DNA of 64,000 bases, taken from assembly GCA_963210315.1 (NCBI GenBank), contig OY723307.1, positions 62,001 through 126,000 on the forward strand. Reading direction: 5' to 3'. This document shows positions 38,743-52,305 of this stretch, piece by piece. Every line of letters begins with the position of its first letter. Within the stretch, counting starts at the first letter, position 1. The notes below the pieces were generated by a model. It had not been told where the DNA came from and did not search any database. It saw only the letters and a list, made by a program, of their open reading frames with translations. The DNA comes from Rhynchopus euleeides. Taxonomy: Eukaryota; Euglenozoa; Diplonemea; Diplonemida; Diplonemidae. A program made the translations under genes and the position numbers.

Positions 38743-41620
38743 TTGGTGTACCTCGATGAGCTTACCTTACCTTGTCGTCGGACACAACATATCATCGTTG
38801 TCCCAAACCCCGTAACCCACGTGAAGTGGATCATCTGAAGTGCAGAATGAGGTGGAGCAGGTGGAGCACGAAACATAAGTAAACCATAGCAAGAGAGGCC
38901 AGCAGCAGTCCCGAGTCCATCGCGTTCCTCGTAGCATTTCCCGTACCACACAGGTGTGTTATGTGCAAAAAGAAACAGCAACACAACAGTACATTCGAAA
39001 AGTGCAAGGTATCAATAAGATGAAGCACCACACCACCCCTGGAGGGGTGGAACATGGTGGGCTCCCCCCCATCCCCCCCGAACAACGCAAAGAGGGGGCA
39101 GCGGCAGGGGAGGGGGAACGGGAGGGGGCGGGTGGGTGTGTGTGGGTGACACACGCGTGTGGGGGTGGGTGCGGGCCTGCCCAACAAGGAAGCCCGTTGC
39201 CTAAAGAAGACACGCTCAACGTGCCACAGGGGGGGGGGGGGGGGTGGGTGGGTGGGGGGAAACCCTGTATAGAATCCAGCTAATCCCACAGAGGCAAGCA
39301 GTGCAACGTGCTGCGCAACACTGCTTGAGGGCGGTGGTGTTGAGAGAGGGATGTGATAGTCCACCTGACGTGAAGAAAATGCTTTTGGTGACGTCAAGAC
39401 AGACTGTCCACCTATTTCGTGGGGCGGGGGTGGGGGTGGTGTCCCTTTGCACACTGCACTCCAAACTAGAGAGAGCAGCCGCCTCGTCCCCCGCCCCTGA
39501 TGGGATGTATTGTCTTTTGTTCTTTTAGCGAAGAGTCGAAAGAGAGAGTGGTGCTCGCCTATGTTCAGAACACAGCATTGTGCTGCAAAAAAAATTGAAG
39601 AGTTGAAAAATGGAAAAATGGAAAAAAAATGGAAACAACAGCAGCAAGCGAAATAAGAAGAGAAGAGAAAACAACTCAGAATTTAAAGAAAAATTATGAA
39701 GCTGAAAAGACTATGGGGGTGGGGGGGGGGGGGATGGGTTATGAAATGGTGAATTTTTTGTCAGAAAAACAGCAGAAATGATAATTATCAGCACAGGAAA
39801 AAAATACCCCCCCTCCCCCCCTTCCGAAGGGGAGGGAGGAGAAGAAGAAGAAGAAAAATGAACAAAATGCGGGGGGGGGGGGGGGTCGGGGGAGGGAGCC
39901 CCCGCCGGTTGGAGTTCTTGTGGGGTATCCAGTTGGGGTGGGTGGGTCAGGGGGGTGCGGGGTGCGAGGGGGCCTTTTCTAAAAGCCCTTTTGGGGAAGG
40001 CTGTGGTCGGGTGCATGGGTGCATGGGAACAGGGGGGTACCAGGGGGGGGGGGGGTGGGGAGTCACTAAATGGGTTTGCACCTGAGGGGCGGCAGGGGTT
40101 GGGGGGGGGGGCAGCTCTGGGTATTCTGGGATATCGTGTTGGAATAAAAGGGAAGAAAACTATAACGGTTGTTTGCGGGAAAAAAGCGGGGGAGCGGGGG
40201 GGGGGTACCTCTGATGTGCCCCCTTTGATTTGTTGGCTGGGGGCTTCTGGGGAGCAGCACGCCAGCAGCACGCCAGCCGGGGGCACGGCACGGCACCGTT
40301 TGCATAGAGAGAGAGAGGGAGAGGGGGGTGGGGTGGGGGGGGATGACTAGTCGAGAGCGAAGGTTAAGCAAGTCTCCCCCCAACAAAAGCACTCTAACAC
40401 TGTGGGTCCTTTTTGTCGTCGTGAGGAAACTCCTCTCGGGTTCTGTGCACTGACAGAAATTGCATTGGTGGCGCCTTTTGTGTTGCTCTCTCAAAAACGG
40501 CGCGCGCGGTTAACGCACCCACTTGGATCTTGCACTGTGACAAGCAGGCTTGTTTGGGCAAAATACAATGGGAGGCGTTGGAGCTTACTGGGGTGGGTGG
40601 AGAGACGGCTATTATTCCCAACCTCACGCCGCTTGGCGGATGCTGTTTGGGACTTCTTGAAAGCGGGCTGAGACGTGTCACTCCGGGCAATCGGCACCGC
40701 CGCACATCACGTCGTGACGGGGCTCTGGCCCCACCGTTGTCCCCGCCTTATCGTTAATGTTCTCAGAGACAGGATCTGGAAAATATGGGTTGTGTGCCAG
40801 TGCAGGATCTTATGGATGATTTGGGTGTTGAGTGCGCCCGAATCGCTCAGTGTCAGGATCCGCCAACAGGCTGACGGCTGCTACCGAATAAGACGCGAAG
40901 GCTCACTTTGTCGCAACAGAGAAAATGCGGTTGGATCAATGATGTTCATTTAGGGGGAGGGGGGCGTGGCGCACCGATATCGGATGCCAAGCCCCGTGTC
41001 ATCACACACGCGCATACACTGCAGCCCTGTGGCAGTGTGTGGCGTGATGGAGGGTATAAGCCTGGATGAAGCAGGTTGGGGCAGAAAATGAAAGGCGTTT
41101 CATTGGAGCAGCGCAGCAACCAATCGGGTTTTGCAGCACCCCCTTGGCAGAACCAAAAAAAAACAGCCGGAAGTTGATGAACGGGTGGAGGTCACCGAGG
41201 TGGGGTGGAGGGGAAGGCAAATCGGGGATACACCCAACGCGGGTGTCGTCGCACAGATTTGCTCCTCCCCCCCTCCCCCCACCAAAAGCCGATAGCCCCC
41301 AGTGGTTGCCGTGGCCCTGTGTGGCATGAACGTGCCAACGCGCCAAGGCGTGGGGGCCAACAAGCCGCTGCGTTGTATGCAAAAAACATGTGGATTCAAA
41401 TCAGATGGTGTATCGCTGACCCCCAGATAACCGTTAAACTGCGAGAGCTCCGGCAATGGTGCGTATGTGGGGGATGTAATAGAAGACGTTTTGGCTACAC
41501 TTCCACAGCTCTGTATCCGTATAGTGTGTAGAGGGGGATAGACATTTAAAGAGCGCAAAGACGCCACAGTGGTGGCCTTCCCGAACAACACAACACAAAC
41601 CTCACCTCACCTCACCACAC
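38743..41620. other. Non-coding intergenic DNA
   Basis: G-runs (39230-39242, 39720-39733, 40044-40055), A-rich stretches (39585-39700) and short frames without domains. No gene supported. Confidence 0.45.
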
Positions 41621-42497
41621 TAGTGGGGTAATACCGCCTGGTCGAATTCACACCATCTCAAACCATTTCACAAAATTTCACAAAAAATAGCAAAATTTCG
41701 CAGTGCAAAATTTGTGAATTTTTGTGAATTCTTGCGACTTCTGCGACTTTTTGTGACTTTTTGCGACTTTCTGCGCCTTCTTGCGTTTTGGGCGGTGCTG
41801 GCACTTGGGCACTAATGGCGGATGCAGTGGTTTGGGTTTATGGAAAAAGGGTGGTGGACGTGATGCCCAACTCCTCCTGAAGGTACGCATTGTATCTGCT
41901 GCGCCAGCTGGGGAAACACGGCCCGGGGCCGTGCCACCCTGCAGCCACTGCAGGAAGTGCTGCCTCAGGGTTCCACGGCAGTGGACCAACGCACATGGCC
42001 GTGTGTGTCAGCGTCCGTCTTGGATCTCACAACGGTCACGCCATCTCCCACCCCTGAGGTCGCTGCTCTAACGAAGGTGCGCGGCACAGGTCGTGGAGAT
42101 CCACGAAACGGCAAGCAGTGGCGAACTGCAAGGCAAATCCTTGCCCTGGGGTGTCTGGGACCTACCCTACCCCCCTTGGTGCTGGGGACAGAGGGGGGGT
42201 ACCCGACCCCCTTCGGGTCTCAAACCATTTCACAAAAAATCGCAAAAAATAGCAAAGCGTCACAAAAAATATCAGGCTTCGCAAAAAATCACACGCTCTC
42301 AAACCATTTCATAAAAAATCGCACAATCGCGAACCATTTCACAAAAAATCACAAAAAATAGCACAATTGGAAACCATTTCACAAAAAATCGCAAAAAATA
42401 GCAGCGCGGTTTTTGTGAATTTTTGTGAATTTTTGGGGCGTTGTTCTTCGTTTTTGGGAGACGCTGTGAATTCGCCAAGGCGGTATTACCCCAACTA
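41621..42497. mobile_element. 0.88-kb TIR element, TTACCCCA type
   Basis: Ends TAGTGGGGTAATACCGCC and the inverse GGCGGTATTACCCCAACTA, extending to GAATTCACA on both sides (about 33 bp with few mismatches). Inside each end are many CCATTTCACAAAAAATCGC repeats (41656-41700, 42225-42400) and TTTTTGTGAATTTTTG repeats. A minus-strand frame (41678-41989) starts MVHCRGTLRQHFLQWLQGG but has no known domain and a tail made of the repeats. Probably non-autonomous. Confidence 0.8.
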
Positions 42498-43956
42498 GGG
42501 TGATAAAATATCCGGGGGGGATATCAGGGGAGGGGTTTCCACCCTGACGCGACTGACATCACCAAAGGAAGCAATAGGTTCTCTTGTGATGATTCCTTTG
42601 TGCAGCGTCGTTATCGTGATTTGCGTTTGTGGGACTGTATACGCTGTGCACACAATCCGTATACAGGTGCAGGTGTCTTAAGGGGGCGCCCCGGTGGCAC
42701 CACTGACACCAGAAAACCTTGTGGTAGGCTAAAAGAAGGCAAGGGGATTGGCGGCGCCCCCTCCCTGTTTCGAGCCCTGTTTGGGCTGTGGGAACAGGGG
42801 GGCCGCCCGCCTCACCCCCATGCGCATCAGGGCATTCTGGCATTCTGCCCCTCTGTTCCTCAGAGGAGACTCGGGTCGGGGACCCGATGCAGAAGCCAGG
42901 GGCGCATACTGCACGCGGTTTACTGCGTCTGTTGCAAGCAAAGGTTCAAGCAATGGTACTCCGACTCCTGGAGATTTTAAAAGACAAACATAAAAGCGAC
43001 GGCACGCTCTTTAGCTGCCGAGGGAGGGGGTGCTGTGCGGGGGGTGGGTAGAAAAGCTTTGAAACTTTCCTTACTTTGTTACGGCAGCGCTGCGGATGGA
43101 TTTTCCTCTTTTTATTTAGTTCACAAATCTTGTCGTACACGGCCGTGTTTTTCGCGCGCTACCACTCGGACTGGAAGGCCGCGCGTGGCGTGATATTTAT
43201 AAGCATATCAGTGGAGGGCAGGGGGGACGGGGGGGGGGGTTGTCTCGCAGAAGGCATGTGGTAAGTTTCGTCTAAACTGACAAGCGAGAGAATAAGGGAA
43301 TAAAGTGATATGAAACTATTGGAAGGCTGACTGCTGCTGCTGGTGGGCACCATTTATTGAGGTGGGAATGCGGGTGCTCTCTGGTATGCATCTGCAAGCA
43401 ACGCACCTTCGCACCTCTGTGTGGTGGCAGCACCGAGGTGCGATCCAGCTCTCCCTGATGACGATAGGCCACGAGGTCTCAACGTCCTGCAAGCCTCGCC
43501 TTAGGTGGCGTGCCTGCGAGTCGGATGAGGACCAACCCTCCTCGGTGGAAGGACTCTGTGTGTGTGTATGACCAGACCCCCACCAACGAGCATCACATTT
43601 TGCGGAATCTGTTCTTGTTGCAGTGGCGTCTGCTATACCGAGGGGGCTCGGATACAGCCTCCTTGGTAGACACCTTCCAGTGGTGTTTTAGCTTCCCAGT
43701 ATTCTGGACTCCTGACAACATGCTACATCATGACAGGGAAACAGGCCACAGCGGCTGTCCTGATGACAGCAGTCTTGATGATGACACGTCGAACCATTGG
43801 AGACGGTTTGGTTGTGGCGCTCCTTGGTCCCGGAACGGAAAGAAGCCGATGCAATTCATTTGCGAAAGTTCATTTCTCTCAACAATGAAACAAATTATGC
43901 ACAACCAAACAAAACAAAAATCAAGACACAAGCTTCGTATAACTCGAAGATTTAAA
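42498..43956. other. Intergenic; no confident gene
   Basis: A plus-strand frame at 43510-43986 (158 codons) enters the next element's end and has no recognised domain, so I do not call it. Otherwise nothing supported. Confidence 0.4.
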
Positions 43957-45506
43957 TACCGTAAACAGAATAAATCTGAACCGTAAAAAAGGTCCAATCC
44001 ACCTCCAGACCCCCCCCGAGGTCCAGAATTTGTCCGGTCCAGACCAGTTTGGGGGACTTGGCGATACATGGCGATTTCTCACACGGTGGACCCCCACCCC
44101 CTGGAGCGGGGGTCTGGGGCGGGGTCAGAGCGACCCCCGCTATTGGGGGTCTGGACCCCCGATATCGGGAGTCTGCACTGCCTATTAACCCTTTCCCGAC
44201 TAACCACGCATATATGCGTGGTTAATGCAAAAAAATTGGGGTTGGGAGGTAAGTTCCTTCGAATGCCACCTTTTTGAAGATTTCTTTTTATGGTGAAAAG
44301 GGCTGGTGAAAAATATTCCACGAACATGCGTGTTTGGACATGTTGGTTTACAGAATTCATGTTCCCGCCGGAGGGGAAAACACGAAAATCCGAGAATTCT
44401 GGTTTTTGGTCATTTTTTGGAAAAACGAGAAAAAAATGTCAAGACCAAGTAACATGTTGCGAACTTGAACTTTTTGATCGATTTTTTTCCCCTGGAATTG
44501 TTCTGGGCTGAATCTGTCCGAAAATCGCCGCTTCGCACGGATTCGTGAGGCTGAAAGTGGCCTGGTGGGGGGGGGTGACGACACCCAGACCCCATGACCA
44601 GGAATGCTAATTAACCAGGGACTTGGCTTTCGCGTTTGTCAAGGGAGGGAAATATTTTTGTTCAACAACCCTGGCAGTCTCGAACATGGCACGAACAGCG
44701 CATTTCACGACAACAATTTTTTTTAAAAAAGACGTTGTTCCGTCCCACTGGACGGCAGAGGTCAAGTTGGCCCCCCCCACCCACACCGACCACCCACCTG
44801 TATAGGCCCCTATATAGCCGGCATATACGTACCCTGGAAAACCCTCGAAAATCTTTGGTTTTTGCGATCAGCAGTAACATGCTTTGAACTCCACCATTTG
44901 GCGATTGTTTGGCCACCGAGAGTAGGGTTTTGACAACTGTGCTCGAGAAAGCAACAGTAGGCCCTGAGTGGGTTCCAGATACCCAATATATTTGGGTTGC
45001 CAAGGCCACACGCGATTTTTTCAGGATTTCAGGGTGTTTTCACGGTGTGCACTTTGTCACTGCCGGGAAAATGGAAAAAATAATTTTCCGGGGACTTTGT
45101 TTGGTTGTCTTGAATATAATTGCGACAACCGATTTCACCATCAAAAGAAATCTTGAAAAACACCAAAATCCGTCCAACTTACTCACGATCGCGGTGTGAA
45201 ACCCGAAATCTCGAAAATTAATTAACCCCCCCGTGGTCGGAAAAGGGTTAATGGTGCCCATACGACCCCCGATAGTGGGGTTCAGACCCCCACTCGTGGG
45301 GGTCAAGGGGGCTGGGGAAGTCCCGTTCACGCTTGTGAACGCTTCCCGCGGGACCAGAAACCCGGTGATCTTGGGGGGGAACAGCAAACCACTCTGGACC
45401 GGAAAAAAGGTCCAATCGGTTTGGACCCCCGGGGTCCAGAATTTTTACGGTCCAGCATTATTACGTCCAGGACTTCTTACGGTCCAGATTTATTCTGTTT
45501 ACGGTA
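43957..45506. mobile_element. 1.55-kb CCGTAAAC-ended element
   Basis: Left end TACCGTAAACAGAATAAATC then ACCGTAAAAAAGGTCCAATC; right end is the inverse, ending at 45506, so TA flanks both sides. A second layer inside consists of GACCCCCGCTATTGGGGGTC-type palindromes next to CACGGTGGACCCCC (44080-44185), with related GACCCCCGATAGTGGGGTTC at 45264-45305. That plan is the same as the left end of the 4-kb element at 34.9 kb. A perfect 22-bp palindrome (AACCACGCATATATGCGTGG...) lies at 44202-44223. The interior has no gene. Confidence 0.75.
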
Positions 45507-47046
45507 CAACAAACAAAAGTCCGAAGACAAACAAAAAAACAGAACTAAAAATACAAACCGGGTCCACATGAAGGTTCCGGGGGAGTACGTCACTTTCGCG
45601 AGACGACAGTTCATTCGGCAGTTTCTGAACCTCCGAATGGACTGTTCGGGGGTCAAGAACTGAAAAATACTTCCCACGACACACACGGGCCCTGGCGTCT
45701 CAAATGGCCAGAAGATCTGCACCAAAATCTGCACACAGAAGCCCCCACTCAACTCAGCAGACAATGCATGTCGTCAAGGATGTGCCGCAAGTGTCCAACG
45801 ATGCGCGTCCCCTGTGACCATTGCTCAAAGAGGAGGGGCTCTGTGGGTCACAAAGGAGGCAGGGTGCTTCAATAGCTCACGATCAGGATGCCGCAACCAA
45901 TGACTGGGGGGGTGCGGGGGGGGGGGGGGGACAAACGAAAGGGGAAAAACCCCCGTCGACAGATGCAAATCAGTAGGTGAGGTGCGCCTCCAAAAGGGAC
46001 GAGCAGCAGACCACCCCTTCCATCCGGACCTGCTCTGAAAAGTGAAAAAAAAGTATGCGTGAAAATACACTGTTTATAGGGGCTCGGGAAACCCCCCCCC
46101 CCCTGCAACCTTTGTCGCTGTGGAGGTTCTCTTCTGCTGCCCCATAAGCGCTGCCTCCCGCCCCGCTCTCTCTGACACTCGGCAGGAGTGCTGTTGTGTA
46201 GTAAAAATCACTGTTTTTTCAACATCGGAGATGAGGTTCGACCTGAGAACCTGCCAGAACCCCGAAGGGGGTATGGCCAAGGGCGTCAAGCCGAACCTCT
46301 CCCGTTTGCTCTCTCTCGAGAGGGGGACAGTACATCATGAACATGACTTGTTTGGCTTTGGTTTGCAGGCAGAATAGAACAACGCCTCGCACCGGGTTCC
46401 TCCCCCCCTGGTGATCCCACCGGGCGGGCAAGTTCTAAAGAGAAGAAAGAATCACGTCGTTGTGCACGCGAGGAGACCTGGGAAAACACAACGAATATGT
46501 CCGGGTCGAATCGCACGCAAGAAAAATTACTCAGCAAAAAATATTCCGGAGAAAAAACAAACCTCCATCGGGGTCCCAATCGAAGCCAATGGATGTGGCC
46601 ACAGGGCCCTCCATCCAGGGGGGGGGGTTTGAGAAGCAAAAAATAATCAGTCGTGATGAACATCATTTACTGGGGGGGAAGAGAGAGGGGGGAGGGAGAC
46701 GCCTTCCTTCTGTCTCTGTGCAGAAGAAGGTGGGGGGGGGGGGGGATAGCACAGCTGGGTGGTCACTGCAAAAAAGGCGACTGGTTCCCCTTGTCACACT
46801 CATCGTGGAATAGTGTCCGGGGTGGGTGGGTCGGGCGGTTTGGGGAACGTACCACCACCCCCACCCCCCGGGTTTTGCGGGGGGGCAGGAGCAGTCGGTG
46901 GTTGAGGGGTTTTGGGTTTGGAGAGGCCCTGAAGCGGGAGACATCAAGAATTAATTAGTATCTTTGAAGAAGAATGCCATTCTCAGTTCTGCTGATCTTC
47001 CCCCAACGGGAACTGTGCGTTGGAAGATGAAGGAAGATGGCCTTGG
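45507..47046. other. Non-coding intergenic DNA
   Basis: G-runs and short frames only. No gene supported. Confidence 0.45.
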
Positions 47047-47126
47047 TGCTTCCACACACACTTTTTGACAAACCCTTCGCTCCCTGATCGACAGGGGGTG
47101 GTGTGTAGAGTGCACATGCTCTCAGC
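47047..47126 (+). mobile_element. SINE-like copy, truncated
   Basis: The 5' two-thirds of the family (GCTTCCACACACAC ... GGGGGTGGTGTGTAGAG). The A-tailed end is missing because the sequence runs into an oppositely oriented copy. Confidence 0.6.
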
Positions 47127-47152
47127 AAGAAACCCGAGTTTACTCAGTATTA

Positions 47153-47281
47153 TTTTTTTACGCACACGACTTTCGCGCGGAAAGTGTCATTCAGCTCTGC
47201 CAAACGTGCTCTACACACCACCCCCTTCATCAGGCAAGTGGGTTTGTAAGTGTGTGTGGAAGCGTCAACGCATCAAACGAA
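47153..47281 (-). mobile_element. SINE-like copy, full
   Basis: Read on the minus strand it starts GTTTGATGCGTTGACGCTTC, carries CACTTGCCTGATGAAGGGGG and GTAGAGCACGTTTGGCAGAG, and ends GTCGTGTGCGTAAAAAAA. Head-to-head partner of the truncated copy at 47047. Confidence 0.65.
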
Positions 47282-48216
47282 GTATCAACAGTAGAGAAAG
47301 AGCGGCAGAGTTGAAGTGACACTTTTGAAGATTGCGAAAAAAAATAATTCAAAAGCCGTGTCCGGAAATACGAAACTGCCAATTCATCCACCCCCAGTCA
47401 ATCCATAAATCTCTTTCCCAAAGCCAGTGGGTTGGTGTGAGATCAGGGGGGGGGTGGGAGGGCGCCCTGGCACTGCCTGCGTCCCTCCCTCAGCAGTACC
47501 ACTCCAGAAGGGAAGAGAGTGGCTCTCTTTCCTTCCCTCCTTATTCGCAACTGGAAGAAGTACACCCTCCCCCCTCCCCCCCTCCCAATGGGAATGGGGC
47601 GAAGGGGAAGAAGCAAGAATCGCTAAAAAGAATACTTCAAAAACAGAGAGCGAGAGAGAGAAAAAAAATCAATGAAGCAGATGGTGGCACGGACCCACCC
47701 GCACCTCGAGCCGACAATATTATTGGGGGTTCTGGCTGATGTTCTGACGTTCCGTATGCAGAACACCCCTCATGTGCACGTGGGTCTCGTTTGGAGTTGT
47801 GGAGAACGCGCCTTGAGCACGCCTGGCTGCCCTCGTCAGTCTGAATGCGATCTCCCCCATCTGTCAGACACACGCGCACTGAGCGAAACTCGATGATTCC
47901 ACCGACCTGCACTGTCCACACCAGCCCCTCGGGGTGCAAAATGCAAATTTTGCATTTGCACCCCTACACTAATAAGGCAGAACGGTGACCTGGTGAATAG
48001 GTGCATTGTGTGATTCAGATGCACCCAAACGTCCGGCATGTGGTGTGGTACGCCACCCCCCCTTGACGAGGTGTCCCGGGGGGGGTGGGGGTAGTGGGGC
48101 GGGAGTGGTTGTCTGTCCAACTTTCGGACAGACTTTGCTTCGGAGAGATTTACTCAGCATGTTCTCTCCCTTGGGGATGAGACGGGAGCAACGGGTGGCA
48201 AGTTGATACACAGAAG

Positions 48217-48356
48217 AACCCCCTTCTTCACACCCTTTGCTTCATCTCTGAGAGGGTGGCGGGGCACTCATGTGTAGACCACATTCGGCTGATGTTGACT
48301 GTGTGTGGCGATGTGATTTTCCGCTCACACACTGATTGGTGTGCGCAAAAAAAAAA
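48217..48356 (+). mobile_element. SINE-like copy, diverged
   Basis: Contains CATGTGTAGACCACATTCGGC and ends CACACTGATTGGTGTGCGC followed by ten A. It is less similar to the others in the 5' half. Confidence 0.5.
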
Positions 48357-51300
48357 GCATTAACAGGGATGTGTGTCGTCAGCCCCCACCCCTCCTCTCC
48401 GGCAGCTCGCCGAGGTTGGGGAGTGTTGGCATCTCGACAGGCAATACGTCATTGATTCGCAGAAGCAGTGTCGCCCACAGAGGGCGACATGCTGCACGAA
48501 TCCATGCAGTAACGGGCTGCGTGGGTTTGAGTTTTGGGGGAGAAGGGGGTGGTGGTGGTGGTGGTGGTGGTGGCTTGGAAGAAGAAGTCTGAAGAAAAAG
48601 CGATCTCAGATTCTCTATCAAATTTATGATGGTAGGGCCTACAATAGTATCCTGCACTGCGTGTTCCGGAATGTTTCGGAACCATTTGGTGCGGTGTCAG
48701 GAGCCCTCTCTGGCTGATATCTCGCTCAGAAACGCTCCAAGTAGGACACACGCACGTGAACATTATTATCTTTGAGTCGTGAAGAAAACACCGAGCTCAT
48801 ACGCGTGATGTTACCTCCACATACCTGTCGTGAGGAAAAATAGACCGCATCACGCTCCGTGATGGGGTGTGGGGTGTTGGTGGTGAGGGGTGGGTAGCAA
48901 TTAAGAAACAGAAAAGAAAGAAGGAAGCAGGGGGGTCGCACAGGGGGGGGGGGGGGGGGGGCCTCGCCCAGCAGTGCAGTAAAGTTGCGGTTTTTCTCAT
49001 GTTTTTTTGTTTACGTTTTTCACCGAGTCGCAATACCGCACTGTATTTTTGAACGGCCCATGTGCATGCAAACCAGCATGCCCCCACACTGTGAGGGGGA
49101 CGCCTTTCGGGTTCTTCTGGACGCACAACGGATGGGATGTGCATCGTATTTAGAACACGCACACCCACAGCCTGCCGGGCGCGAAGTGTTCGCAAAAACC
49201 CGGACGGAAATGTTTCAACATCAAACTCAGAAAAGAATACCGCCGCTTGAGGACTGCCGAGCTTACCGAGGCGAAGGCCCTGAGTAAACTAAATGCAACT
49301 GAACCACAGGAGAGAAGGGAGCAACAGCAGTTTGGCGCTCTCTTCAAAACGCTGGACACCAATCGACATGATAACCCCAGGAACAGACAGCTAAGACGCC
49401 ACTTTTGTGCCGGTGTAACTAAACCAGCGAGCAGCTGTATCACGATAAACTGTCTTGGATGCCAGGAGCGGTGGCAGGCACGGAGGGGCCTGGGGGCAGG
49501 CAAAGCAAGCAGAGGGCATCACTGCGGCTTTGAACATTTCAGGAATGCATCGCGCAACAAAAGTATACAGAAATCTGAATCATTTGAAGAAGGGGGGGGG
49601 GGAGAGAGAAAAACAAATCGAGAGAAAAAAATGGCAAAACAAAGATAGGCCTACAGAAGGGTGGGCTGGGCGACAGGAAGGGGAAGGAGAGATCAGCCGG
49701 TGATCCCGGGGGCCTTTGGGGGGGGAGATCCTGAACAGATGCAACGACAGGTGCAACAAACGTTGAAGCCGCCCTCAAACAAAACGAGAGAAACGGGTGC
49801 CCGGGAAACCCGCCTGCTGACACACACCCTCCCCGCCTCCCTGCTCCCAGGTTTGCCAACTCTGCGTTGCCTGGAGGGAGGCTGGACAGACAGGCGAAGT
49901 CGCACCACTGCGACTGACTACTCTGCAACAGTTCTATCAGCTTGTAGCTCTTGGTTCGCGAACTGGCATCGCGAATGTTTGCCGTTTCAAAAAAAAATTG
50001 GCGCTTTTTTTAGAGAGGGTACCGCCCGCATCACGCAGTGTTCCCAGAGAGTCCCCGAGAAGGCGGGTGCAACAGTGTTTCAATTTTATCCCCCTTTTTT
50101 GCCCCTCTCTTTGGTGACAAAAGGTGAAGGTGACGTCCGTGCTTCACACGGATGAAAAGGGTTAATCGGGGGGTGGGGGCGGGATGGGTGACACGTGGAG
50201 TACTACATAACATCCCAAAAACTCCGTGGTTCCAGCTGGAGGGGGCTGGTGGGGAGAGTCGGGGGGGGGGGGGGTGGCGTCAGGCCTTTACGAAGAAGAA
50301 CCTGGCGGGCGAGCTCCTAGGCCTTGGGATGGGGGGGGGGGGGGGGGAGGGAGGGTTAAGGGGTGTGGGTGTGGGGGGAAACCGGAACAATTCACAACAG
50401 GGGGCTTTTTAAATGATGGCGCCTGGGTGGGTGGGGGTGGGGGTGGTGGGGGCAGGGTGAAAGGGGGGGGGGGGTTTTGGCTACTCAAGTCTGGAAATGC
50501 TCTGGGCTATGGGCTGGGGAAATGGAGAACGCTACCTACAGGGGGTTTGTTGTAGGGGGTGGGGCTGTAAGTTTGAAAGTTTGACTTTTGGAAGATCGAG
50601 AGGGATCACGGAAGGGTCCGGCAGGAAAATTGCGGTGGGGAGGGTGGGGTGCAGGGAGGGAGGAGTAGACAGGCAATAGAAAAGGCAAGCCGTGTTCGTC
50701 TATTTGCAAGCAAGATGACTCCAGGCTAGGACGAACCCGTTCAGTCAGGGGTCTTGCTGTGTTCGTCTATTTGTCTGTCTTTTTTTATCATGATCAGCAA
50801 GAATCTTGGAGAAGAGCCTCAAAAATTTAAAGAATTTTAGAAATATCACCTCATTGGGCGATGCATGGATGGGTCACTCGTTCCCTGAGGGCTTGTAGCC
50901 TCCGCTCGCCTTGTCGGTATCGGAACTGTCGGAAGAAATGTCGGAGTTATCGGTTTATTGATGATGTCTTCCCGGTGCACCCCTCCGAGGGGGGGGAGGG
51001 GCAACGGTGGAAGAAGGAAGAAAGAAGAAAAATATAGGGCATCTACCTGGCACGCCCGTAACAAAAACACCATATTCTTTCCGCCGTAAAAATAAAAGGA
51101 GTGTGGGGGGGGGGGGGGGGGGAGTTGTTTGCCGTGCATTGCACTTGCACTGCAGCAAAAAAAACGAAAGAAAAGAAATGGCGTCAGCCAGAAAACATTA
51201 AATCACGTTCTTTTTTCCTCCGATCCGAAAAAGGGTTGGAAAAAAAGTGGAAGAGAGAAAAAAAATGAGAGGTGCGCAGACACACGCCCTCCTCCACTCC

Positions 51301-51856
51301 TCCACAGCACAACACCTTCTCTCTATCGGCATTGCTCTTTCTGCAGAGGTGGTCTGCACAAAGGGCTCGTTGATGAATTGAACGGTTTTTCAGGAATTCC
51401 GGGAATTTCTGGCCGTGCCCCTTCGCAGAATCGTTTATAGATGGCCTGCGTGTCGCTGTGCGGCGAGGTGATCAGAAGCTGTGGCCCACACATGAACCGC
51501 AGGGCGCCACCATCTCCTGCGTGAAAGGTGAGGAGGGGGCGGAGCACAGGTGAGTGAGATGAGTCAAGACGAAGGCCACACTCCCCCCCCTCCCCACACA
51601 CACACCGAGTGGGGGACCTTCGCTCAGAAGTGCAGAGAAGTGAGAAAAGCCGAGCCGCCTCACAACACACTGGCTGCAAAACGACACAGCTTGACACACA
51701 CTGACACAGAGCGAACGCCCCCAGTGCGTCTAATAAGGAAACTATGACATTGTGGATGATGGTTTCTTGTTTAACTTCTGCTGGGGTGGGTGGGTGGATG
51801 GGTGGGTGGGGGTGGGGCGGTGTGTGTGAAAGAGAACAACGTATCAAACCATTATT
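48357..51856. other. Non-coding intergenic DNA
   Basis: Includes a (GGT)n tract at 48549-48573, long G-runs (48943-48961, 50333-50348, 51108-51122) and no supported gene. The 49247-49648 frame has a Gln/Arg-rich segment that lines up with a diverged repeat at 29.6 kb, so it is more likely repeat-derived. Confidence 0.45.
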
Positions 51857-52008
51857 TTTTTTTGACGAGCTCTGAAAATTATTGCGTGCACGATCCGTCT
51901 CGAGGGTTGTCTAGAAAAATGTGGTGCCCGCCTTTTTTTGACGAGCTCTGAAAATTATTGCGTGCACGATCCGTCTCGAGGGTTGTCTAGAAAAATGTGG
52001 TGCCCGCC
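51857..52008. repeat. Perfect 76-bp tandem duplication
   Basis: The unit beginning TTTTTTTGACGAGCTCTGAA and ending GTGGTGCCCGCC occurs twice, end to end (51857-51932, 51933-52008), with no difference seen. Such a clean duplication is recent or an assembly artefact. Confidence 0.95.
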
Positions 52009-52305
52009 CAACAGCGTCTGGCAGGGAAAGCCAAAGCGAACCCACAATTTGCTGAAAGGTTCACTTTGGGCTTGCCTTGAAGTGACCCCACGGGAATCCG
52101 GATGCTTGGTTAGGAGCGGTCGGCCCGTCTGGCGGTCTGCCCAATGGGATAGTGGAAAAGGTCACCAGAAGGAAGGGGGGGGGGGAATGGCGCATCTGGC
52201 ACCATGGGAGTAACATTGAACGATATTAACATCTTGAGTACGCGGGAAGTGCACATTACCACACGTCACATACGCATCTCTCACAAACACTCACTCTTGA
52301 CACAT

